Of a stretch of DNA of 64,000 nt, positions 57,369 through 64,000 are shown piece after piece. The stretch's first letter is position 1; every line of letters starts with the position of its first letter. A program made the translations under genes and the position numbers. This DNA is from an uncultured Cohaesibacter sp. (GTDB lineage: Bacteria > Pseudomonadota > Alphaproteobacteria > Rhizobiales > Cohaesibacteraceae): the NCBI RefSeq assembly GCF_963678225.1, contig NZ_OY782764.1:464001-528000 (forward strand). Direction: 5' to 3'. Below the pieces are notes generated by a model. That model was given only the letters and a program-made list of their open reading frames with translations. It ran no database searches and was not told where the DNA came from.

Positions 57369-58741
57369 AATTCCTGCCTCAGTCGTCTCATTACCTGGAT
57401 ATAGCGTGCGCGAATCTCTTCTCCCCTAGTATGTTTTCCATCTATAACCAAATGCCGCCCCGCAGACCAGACATCTGTTATCAAACGATCATCGCCAGCA
57501 AAAATCCAGCTATCCAGAATTTCGTCCCCCGCGCAGCCATCCAGCATCACGGATGATGCATCAAGCGCCAGCAGGTCTGCATAGAGCCCCTCGGCAAGCG
57601 CTCCGGCAGCGCGACCAGCAGCCTGGGCCCCACCGGTTACGACCGCATCATACAGCACCCGCCCTGTGGAGCGCTCCGCTGTGGCCACACTCGCCCGACA
57701 ACGATCCCGCAAACGCTGCGAATATTCCAGCGTTCTCAATTCTTCAGACAGGGAAATGCGGATATTGGAATCCGACCCGAGCCCCAGCTTGCCGCCCTTG
57801 GCCAGATAGCGCACGCCATTGAAGATACCGTCGCCAAGGCTGGATTCAGTCATCGGACAAAGTCCGGCAACGGCACCGGTCGCCGCAAGCGCGTCTGTTT
57901 CATCATCGCTCATCTGTGTGCAATGGATAAGACACCAGTTCGGCGCCACATCATGGGCACCAAGCAGCCAGTCGACAGGGCGCTTACCCCAGGCAGCTTC
58001 CACCTCTTCCACTTCCTTGACCTGCTCGGCCAAATGCATATGCAGCGGGCGTTCTCCTGCCAAGGCCACGCAAGAGGCCAGCGCATCGGGTGCAACAGCC
58101 CGCAAGGAATGGGGCGCAACACCGATGAGGCTATCGCCCCCAAGACGCGCCACAGCCTTTGAAGCTCCTTCATGCAGCCGTGCAAAGCGCTCAAAATCAT
58201 TGCCAAACCGGATCTGCCCAGCTCCGAGAGGCCGCAGGTCGCAGCCGCCATATTGATAAAGCACAGGCAGCAGCGTCAGTCCGATGCCGGATGTCTCAGC
58301 GGCAGAAACCACGCGCTCGGACAGTTCGGCCAGATTGTCATAGGGCGTCCCGTCCGCTTGATGATGCACATAATGGAATTCGGCGTTGCAGGCATAGCCC
58401 GCTTCCAGCATTTCCATCTGCACAAAGCTCGTGATGGCTTCAATATCGTCTGGCGTCAGGATATCAAGAAAGCGGTACATGATCTGGCGCCAGGTCCAGA
58501 AGGTATCGAGCGGTTCGGGACCGCGTTTTTCGCTCATCCCAGCCATGGCGCGCTGGAAGGCGTGGCTGTGCAGATTGGTCGGCGCAGGCAACAGAATATC
58601 CACTCTGCTCTCAGCCTCGTTTGCGCGCGCGGCGTCAACATTGCTCTCGATCTGTGCTATCTTGCCATCCGCGCCAATCGACACCAGAGCATCATTCTGC
58701 CAGCCATTCGGCTGCAACGCCTTTTCTGCATAAATTTTCAT
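57365..58741 (-). CDS. hutF: Formimidoylglutamate deiminase
   Basis: A 458-residue amidohydrolase that converts N-formimidoylglutamate to N-formylglutamate and ammonia, the fourth step of the five-step histidine pathway. The metal-binding start is LLPAPTNLHSHAFQRAMAG, HMHLAEQVKEVEEVEAAWG supplies further ligands, CLIHCTQMSDDE the next, and LGSDSNIRISLSEELR the catalytic Asp. Presence of HutF together with HutG shows that histidine is degraded through formate release, not formamide. The start is ATG 58741, with GTG 58744 just before it; a GGAGAA site lies upstream. Confidence 0.94.
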   Translation of the reverse strand: MKIYAEKALQPNGWQNDALVSIGADGKIAQIESNVDAARANEAESRVDILLPAPTNLHSHAFQRAMAGMSEKRGPEPLDTFWTWRQIMYRFLDILTPDDIEAITSFVQMEMLEAGYACNAEFHYVHHQADGTPYDNLAELSERVVSAAETSGIGLTLLPVLYQYGGCDLRPLGAGQIRFGNDFERFARLHEGASKAVARLGGDSLIGVAPHSLRAVAPDALASCVALAGERPLHMHLAEQVKEVEEVEAAWGKRPVDWLLGAHDVAPNWCLIHCTQMSDDETDALAATGAVAGLCPMTESSLGDGIFNGVRYLAKGGKLGLGSDSNIRISLSEELRTLEYSQRLRDRCRASVATAERSTGRVLYDAVVTGGAQAAGRAAGALAEGLYADLLALDASSVMLDGCAGDEILDSWIFAGDDRLITDVWSAGRHLVIDGKHTRGEEIRARYIQVMRRLRQEF

Positions 58742-58810
58742 CACTTACTATTCTCCAACGCGATCGTGATCAGTTTTGCCGATATTAGCGGCATTAATTC
58801 GAGAGTCTCG

Positions 58811-58840
58811 TTGACAGCCTCATTATTATGTGCATGTATA
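58811..58840 (+). promoter_or_regulatory. Predicted promoter of hutIHGU
   Basis: TTGACA (58811-58816), an 18-base spacer and TGTATA (58835-58840) make a strong sigma-70-like promoter. Transcription would begin near 58847. Confidence 0.65.
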
Positions 58841-58849
58841 TTCACATAA
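58826..58849. promoter_or_regulatory. Inverted repeat over the hut -10 box, likely HutC operator
   Basis: TTATGTG (58826-58832) and CACATAA (58843-58849) with a ten-base spacer containing TGTATA. It covers the -10 element of the hutI promoter and sits between the divergent hut units. Confidence 0.65.
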
Positions 58850-58881
58850 ATCGCAACATAATCAAGCACGGATTACAATCA

Positions 58882-60084
58882 GTGACGCGACTTTTGATAA
58901 AAAACGCCACCTTGGCAACAATGGTAACAGGCGCGGAGCCCTATGGCCTCATTCCCGATGGAGCGCTCGCCATAGAGAACGAGACAATCGCCTATTGCGG
59001 CCCGCTTGCCACTCTTCCAGAAGACATGAAGGACTGGCCAAGCCGCGACGTGGATGGCGCATTGGTTACACCCGCTCTGGTCGATTGCCACACGCACATT
59101 GTTTTCGGGGGCAATCGCGCGCGCGAATTTGAAATGCGGCTTGAAGGGGCAACCTATGAAGAGATTGCCCGTGCAGGTGGCGGCATTGTTTCCACTGTAA
59201 CGGCCACTCGCGCAGCCAACGAAGACGCACTGCTTGCCAGTGCCCTGCCCCGCGTTGATACCTTGATCGCTGAAGGCGTCACCACCCTTGAAATCAAATC
59301 CGGTTATGGCCTCGACATCGAGAGCGAACTAAAAATGCTGCGCGTTGCCAAGCGTATCGCCAAGGAGCGTCCGGTCACCGTGCGCACCAGCTATCTTGGC
59401 GCCCATGCCGTACCTGCCGATTATAAAGGCAAGCAGGATCTCTATCTTGATGAGGTTTGTCTGCCAGCCCTCAAACAGGCCCATGAAGAGGGACTTGTGG
59501 ATGCGGTTGATGGCTTCTGTGAAGGCATCGCCTTCTCACCTGAGCAGATTGCTCGTGTATTTGAAGCGGCCAAGGCACTCGGCCTGCCGGTCAAGCTCCA
59601 TGCCGAACAGCTCTCCAATCTGGGTGGTGCAGCGCTTGCTGCCAAATTCGGCGCACTTTCCTCCGATCATCTGGAACATCTCGATGAAGCTGGCGTAAAA
59701 GCCATGGCCGAGGCCGATACGGTTGCCGTTTTGCTGCCCGGTGCCTTTTACACCCTGCGCGAAACCCAGAGCCCGCCGGTTGACCTGTTGCGCAAGCATG
59801 GCGTCTCCATGGCCATCTCGACAGATTGCAATCCGGGCACATCGCCGCTCACATCCCTTCTGCTGACCATCAACATGGCCTGCACCCTTTTCCGCCTGAC
59901 GCCAGAAGAAGCGCTCAGCGGAGTCACCCGCAACGCAGCCAAGGCCCTCGGCCTTGCCGATCGGGGCACGTTGCAAAAAGGCCTTCGTGCCGATATCGCC
60001 ATCTGGAATGCCGCTCATCCGGCAGAGCTGGCCTATCGCATCGGCTTCAACCCGCTAAAAGATCGCATCTGGGGAGGTGCATAA
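58882..60084 (+). CDS. hutI: Imidazolonepropionase
   Basis: A 400-residue amidohydrolase hydrolysing 4-imidazolone-5-propionate to N-formimidoylglutamate. Metal-binding [20 protein letters not shown], the catalytic region [41 protein letters not shown] and [16 protein letters not shown] are all in place. An open frame extends to an ATG at 58828, but that codon lies upstream of the predicted transcription start and inside the operator-like repeat; the GTG at 58882 ([14 protein letters not shown]) gives the normal family length. No strong ribosome site precedes it, so the start is moderately certain. First gene of hutIHGU. Confidence 0.9.
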   Translation: MTRLLIKNATLATMVTGAEPYGLIPDGALAIENETIAYCGPLATLPEDMKDWPSRDVDGALVTPALVDCHTHIVFGGNRAREFEMRLEGATYEEIARAGGGIVSTVTATRAANEDALLASALPRVDTLIAEGVTTLEIKSGYGLDIESELKMLRVAKRIAKERPVTVRTSYLGAHAVPADYKGKQDLYLDEVCLPALKQAHEEGLVDAVDGFCEGIAFSPEQIARVFEAAKALGLPVKLHAEQLSNLGGAALAAKFGALSSDHLEHLDEAGVKAMAEADTVAVLLPGAFYTLRETQSPPVDLLRKHGVSMAISTDCNPGTSPLTSLLLTINMACTLFRLTPEEALSGVTRNAAKALGLADRGTLQKGLRADIAIWNAAHPAELAYRIGFNPLKDRIWGGA

Positions 60085-60088
60085 TAAA

Positions 60089-61645
60089 ATGGCTACCGTT
60101 TCTCTCGTTCCCGGCGCCGTAACGCTCAAGGATCTTGAATCCATTTATTGTCAGGGTCACTCTGTCACCATTGACCGCAGCGCCAAACCAGCCATTGAAG
60201 AAGCCGCCAATCGCGTGCGCCTTGCTGCCCTTGGCGAAGAAGCCGTCTATGGCGTCAACACCGGCTTTGGCAAACTGGCCAGCGTCAAAATCGCACCGGA
60301 AGACACCGCCACCCTGCAGCGCAATCTCATCCTCTCCCATTGCTGCGGCGTGGGCGAAGAGATGGAACCGGCCACCGTGCGTCTCGTCATGACGCTGAAG
60401 CTGTTGTCTTTGGCCCGCGGCGCATCCGGCGTTCGCTGGGAAATTCTCGAGCTGATCGAAAATTGCCTTGCAAAGGGCGTAACCCCCATCATCCCGAGCC
60501 AAGGGTCAGTTGGGGCTTCAGGCGATCTTGCCCCACTGGCGCACATGACCGCCGTGCTGATCGGTGAAGGCGAAGCCACCTATGAAGGTGCCCGCCTGTC
60601 TGGTGCGCAAGCCCTTGCCCAAGCGGGCCTTACACCGGTCACCCTTGGCCCCAAAGAAGGCCTAGGCCTCATCAACGGCACGCAGGTTTCCACGGCCTTT
60701 GCGCTGGTCGGACTATTTGGCGCCCTGCGCATGGCCGAAGCCTGCCTTGTGACCGCCTCCCTGTCCACCGACGCCATAATGGGCTCTACAGCCCCTCTAC
60801 TGCCGGAAATCCACGCGCTCCGTGGCCATCGCGGCCAGATCGAAGTGGCCAGCGCCATGCGCAAGCTGATGGAAGGTTCTGAAATCCGCGAAAGCCATCG
60901 CGATGGCGACGCCCGTGTGCAAGACCCCTATTGCATCCGCTGCCAGCCACAGGTGGCAGGCGCCTGCATTGACCTTCTGCGCATGGCCGCCCAGACCTTG
61001 CAGATCGAAGCCAACGCCGCCACCGACAACCCGCTTGTGCTCATTGAGGCCGATCGCATCGTTTCGGGTGGCAACTTCCACGCCGAGCCGGTTGCCTTTG
61101 CCGCCGACCAGATCGCCCTTGCCATTTCCGAGATTGGTGCCATCGCCCAGCGACGTATTGCACTCATGGTCGATCCGGCCCTCTCCTTTGATCTGCCGCC
61201 CTTCCTTGCCAAGGATCCCGGCCTCAACTCCGGCCTGATGATTGCCGAAGTGACGACCGCCGCCCTGATGAGCGAGAACAAGCATCTGGCCAACCCCTGC
61301 TCGACGGACAGCACACCCACCAGCGCCAATCAGGAAGACCATGTCTCGATGGCCGCTCATGGGGCCCGCCGCCTCAAGCGTATGACGGACAATCTTGCCA
61401 ACATTCTGGGTGTGGAGCTGCTCTGTGCAGCCATGGGTGTGGAGCATCGCTTGCCACTCAAGACGAGCCCGTGCCTGCAAACGGCCATTGCCCGCCTGAG
61501 AGACGACATTCCGAGCCTTGAGACCGACCGCTTCATGGCACCAGACCTCAAGGCCGCCTGCGCCCTGATTGCAGACCGCACCCTGCTTGACGCAATTTCC
61601 AAAGACTATCTGATTTCACTGGAGGCGCTCGATGCAGCCCTTTGA
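60089..61645 (+). CDS. hutH: Histidine ammonia-lyase
   Basis: A 518-residue lyase that removes ammonia from histidine to give urocanate, the entry step. The self-formed MIO cofactor comes from the Ala-Ser-Gly in [16 protein letters not shown]. Other signatures are [11 protein letters not shown] with the catalytic Tyr and [34 protein letters not shown] and [20 protein letters not shown] complete the active site. GGAGG at about 60073-60077 sets the ATG at 60089. It follows hutI directly and overlaps hutG by 14 bases. Confidence 0.97.
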   Translation: MATVSLVPGAVTLKDLESIYCQGHSVTIDRSAKPAIEEAANRVRLAALGEEAVYGVNTGFGKLASVKIAPEDTATLQRNLILSHCCGVGEEMEPATVRLVMTLKLLSLARGASGVRWEILELIENCLAKGVTPIIPSQGSVGASGDLAPLAHMTAVLIGEGEATYEGARLSGAQALAQAGLTPVTLGPKEGLGLINGTQVSTAFALVGLFGALRMAEACLVTASLSTDAIMGSTAPLLPEIHALRGHRGQIEVASAMRKLMEGSEIRESHRDGDARVQDPYCIRCQPQVAGACIDLLRMAAQTLQIEANAATDNPLVLIEADRIVSGGNFHAEPVAFAADQIALAISEIGAIAQRRIALMVDPALSFDLPPFLAKDPGLNSGLMIAEVTTAALMSENKHLANPCSTDSTPTSANQEDHVSMAAHGARRLKRMTDNLANILGVELLCAAMGVEHRLPLKTSPCLQTAIARLRDDIPSLETDRFMAPDLKAACALIADRTLLDAISKDYLISLEALDAAL

Positions 61646-62441
61646 CCTTACCGAAGGCACAAGCCCGATTATCCTGGCCTTCCCCCATGTCGGCACCCAC
61701 CTGCCCGAAGCGGTGGAAGAAAAGCTCAATGAAACGGGCAAGGTCCTTGCCGACACCGACTGGTTTGTCGACCGGCTCTATTCGGGTCTATTGGAAGGCG
61801 CAACCATGGTGCGCGCCAATTTCCATCGCTATGTGATCGACGCCAACCGCGCCCCGAGCGACGAGTCGCTTTATCCGGGCCAGAATACCACAGGCCTTTG
61901 CCCCACCACCGATTTTGACGGCAAGCCGATCTACAAGGATGGCATGGAGCCCGACGCTGAAGAGATAGAAGCCCGCCGCCTTGCCTGGCACAAGCCCTAT
62001 CATGATGCCCTTGCGGCCCAGATCGAACGGGTCAAGGCCATTCATGGCTTTGCAATTCTCTATGATTGTCACTCGATCCGCTCCCATATTCCTTTCCTTT
62101 TTGAAGGCAAGCTGCCCGATTTCAACATCGGTACCAATGAGGGCAAAACCTGCTGCAGATGCGTTGAGAAGACCGTCGCCACCCACGCCATGGGCGCTGA
62201 GGGCTACACCGCCGTGCTCAATGGTCGCTTCAAGGGCGGCTGGACGACGCGCCATTATGGCGATCCGGACAACAAGATCCATGTGATCCAGATGGAACTG
62301 GCACAGGATACCCATCTGGTCCGCGAAGAGCCCCCGTTTGATTATGATGACAAAAAGGCCGATGCGCTGCGTGTGCATTTGAAGGCGATCCTGACCGATC
62401 TGGCCGCACTCGCACCCCACCTTTCCGGCAAAGAACAATAA
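61632..62441 (+). CDS. hutG: N-formylglutamate deformylase
   Basis: A 269-residue N-formylglutamate amidohydrolase releasing glutamate and formate, the last step of the pathway. The metal-binding [52 protein letters not shown] and [11 protein letters not shown] are characteristic of the FGase family and distinguish it from the arginase-like formiminoglutamase also called HutG. The start lies inside hutH, with GGAGGCG upstream, indicating translational coupling. Confidence 0.94.
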   Translation: MQPFDLTEGTSPIILAFPHVGTHLPEAVEEKLNETGKVLADTDWFVDRLYSGLLEGATMVRANFHRYVIDANRAPSDESLYPGQNTTGLCPTTDFDGKPIYKDGMEPDAEEIEARRLAWHKPYHDALAAQIERVKAIHGFAILYDCHSIRSHIPFLFEGKLPDFNIGTNEGKTCCRCVEKTVATHAMGAEGYTAVLNGRFKGGWTTRHYGDPDNKIHVIQMELAQDTHLVREEPPFDYDDKKADALRVHLKAILTDLAALAPHLSGKEQ

Positions 62442-62458
62442 GACTTGAGGAGACAGCA

Positions 62459-64000
62459 ATGGTTGACAGCCGCCACAATGAACGTGATGTTTTCCCGCCG
62501 ACCGGCCCGGAATTGAACGCCAAATCCTGGCTCACCGAAGCGCCCCTGCGCATGCTCATGAACAATCTGCATCCGGATGTGGCAGAACGCCCGCACGAAC
62601 TGGTTGTCTATGGTGGCATCGGTCGCGCCGCCCGCACCTGGCAGGATTTCGACAAGATCACACAAACCCTCAAGACGTTGGAAGACAACGAGACCCTGCT
62701 GGTCCAGTCTGGCAAGCCGGTTGGTGTGTTCCGTACCCACAAGGATGCGCCGCGCGTTCTCATCGCCAACTCCAACATTGTGCCCCACTGGGCCAACTGG
62801 GACCATTTCAACGAGCTCGATAAAAAGGGCCTGATGATGTATGGCCAGATGACCGCTGGCTCGTGGATCTATATCGGCGCACAGGGCATCGTGCAGGGCA
62901 CCTATGAAACCTTCGCCGAAGCAGGCCGTCAGCATTATGAAGGCGATCTCAAGGGCAAATGGATCCTGACCGGGGGCCTTGGCGGCATGGGTGGCGCCCA
63001 GCCACTGGCAGCCGTCATGGCAGGCGCCTGCTGCCTTGCCGTTGAATGCGACGAGAGCCGCATCGATTTCCGCATGCGCACCCGCTATGTGGACGAAAAG
63101 GCCCACACCCTCGACGAAGCTCTGGAGATGATCGAGAAATGGACCGCTGCAGGCGAAGCCAAATCGGTCGGCCTCGTAGGCAACGCCGCGGACATCTTCC
63201 CCGAGTTGGTCGCACGCGGCGTCAAACCGGACATCGTCACCGACCAGACCTCTGCCCATGACCCCGTTCATGGCTATCTGCCCAAGGGCTGGAGCGTTGC
63301 CGAATGGCGCGCCAAGCAGGAAACCGAGCCTAAAGTGGTCGAAAAAGCGGCCCGCGCTTCCATGCGAGATCATGTCGAAGCCATGGTTGCCTTTTCCGAC
63401 ATGGGCATCCCGACGCTGGACTACGGCAACAATATCCGTCAGATGGCACTGGAAGAAGGTTTGGAAAATGCCTTTGCCTTCCCCGGCTTCGTGCCAGCCT
63501 ATATCCGCCCCCTCTTCTGCCGTGGCGTAGGCCCCTTCCGTTGGGCGGCCCTCTCCGGCGATCCGGAAGACATCTACAAGACCGACGCCAAGGTGAAGGA
63601 ACTCATCCCCGATGATCCGCATCTGCATAACTGGCTCGACATGGCCCGTGAGCGAATCGCCTTCCAGGGCCTTCCTTCCCGCATTTGCTGGGTCGGCCTT
63701 GGCCAGCGTCATCGTCTCGGTCTTGCCTTTAACGAAATGGTGCGCAATGGCGAGCTCAAAGCTCCGATCGTCATCGGGCGCGACCATCTGGATAGTGGAT
63801 CGGTTGCTTCGCCAAACCGCGAAACCGAAGCCATGAAAGATGGTTCGGATGCCGTTTCCGACTGGCCGCTGCTCAACGCTCTGCTCAACACAGCCTCGGG
63901 CGCTACATGGGTGTCGCTGCATCATGGCGGCGGCGTCGGCATGGGCTTCTCCCAGCATGCGGGCATGGTCATTTGTTGCGATGGCACAAAAGATGCTGAC
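62459..64000 (+). CDS. hutU: Urocanate hydratase, 3' end outside window
   Basis: 514 residues are present of an enzyme usually about 555 long; the gene is open to the window edge. It converts urocanate to imidazolonepropionate using a tightly bound NAD. The NAD-binding [38 protein letters not shown] and the urocanase signature [20 protein letters not shown] are present. It starts [20 protein letters not shown] with GAGGAGA upstream, 17 bases after hutG. It completes the set of enzymes from histidine to glutamate. Confidence 0.96.
   Translation, partial: MVDSRHNERDVFPPTGPELNAKSWLTEAPLRMLMNNLHPDVAERPHELVVYGGIGRAARTWQDFDKITQTLKTLEDNETLLVQSGKPVGVFRTHKDAPRVLIANSNIVPHWANWDHFNELDKKGLMMYGQMTAGSWIYIGAQGIVQGTYETFAEAGRQHYEGDLKGKWILTGGLGGMGGAQPLAAVMAGACCLAVECDESRIDFRMRTRYVDEKAHTLDEALEMIEKWTAAGEAKSVGLVGNAADIFPELVARGVKPDIVTDQTSAHDPVHGYLPKGWSVAEWRAKQETEPKVVEKAARASMRDHVEAMVAFSDMGIPTLDYGNNIRQMALEEGLENAFAFPGFVPAYIRPLFCRGVGPFRWAALSGDPEDIYKTDAKVKELIPDDPHLHNWLDMARERIAFQGLPSRICWVGLGQRHRLGLAFNEMVRNGELKAPIVIGRDHLDSGSVASPNRETEAMKDGSDAVSDWPLLNALLNTASGATWVSLHHGGGVGMGFSQHAGMVICCDGTKDAD

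Noticed and set aside
62342-63958. A 538-codon open frame antisense to hutU
   Set aside because: It is a shadow created by the high third-position GC of hutU; it has no family motif and hutU is certain.
1-64000. CRISPR arrays, tRNA or rRNA genes
   Set aside because: No regularly spaced repeats and no tRNA arm or rRNA sequence could be recognised by eye anywhere in the window.

Overview
This window looks like chromosomal DNA of an alphaproteobacterium of the Hyphomicrobiales (Rhizobiales) type, possibly a marine genus such as Cohaesibacter; that placement is inference without a database search. The reasons are a RirA-type iron regulator with the C-x7-C-x5-C cluster motif, a full CtrA box (TTAA-N7-TTAAC), the PhaR/PhbB polyhydroxyalkanoate genes, the five-step histidine pathway with HutF, an OxyR/AhpC/AhpD peroxide module, and TAXI-type TRAP and peptide-type ABC importers. 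No rRNA, tRNA or CRISPR was seen.

Layout. 1-6.1 kb: end of an EamA exporter, phbB and phaR facing away from each other, a degenerate GGDEF/EAL protein, a small CtrA-box-preceded gene, a four-helix membrane protein and rpmF. 6.1-13.4 kb: oxyR divergent from ahpC-ahpD, ispA and ispG of isoprenoid synthesis, then small regulators (Zur-like, RirA, HxlR) and a tautomerase under a promoter covered by a palindromic operator. 13.5-23 kb: a GcvA-like LysR regulator, glutaryl-CoA dehydrogenase, an acetolactate-synthase-like ThDP enzyme, and a complete peptide-type ABC importer whose two ATPases are fused.

23-27 kb is the one clear accessory segment: an IS91-group element with its tyrosine recombinase and a frameshifted, internally deleted transposase, followed by an exported TPR protein. 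27-34 kb carries pgi, a large AsmA protein, an arginase and methylglyoxal synthase.

34-41.6 kb is a coherent uptake and catabolism locus: UspA, fused TRAP permease and TAXI binding protein on the minus strand, an RpiR regulator, and on the plus strand a class III aminotransferase overlapping a BKACE-family enzyme. The arrangement predicts import of an amino acid, transamination to a beta-keto acid, and acetyl-CoA-dependent cleavage; the substrate is unknown. This is the best candidate in the window for an undescribed pathway.

41.6-56.5 kb: a CHASE2-GGDEF-EAL phosphodiesterase, a persulfide-sensor-like ArsR regulator, an IolG-like dehydrogenase, monomeric isocitrate dehydrogenase, a chemoreceptor, a GabD-like dehydrogenase, YjdM, and two enoyl-ACP reductase family genes (FabI-like and FabV). 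56.6-64 kb: the histidine utilisation genes hutC-hutF facing hutI-hutH-hutG-hutU, with a promoter and overlapping inverted repeat between them; hutU runs off the window end.
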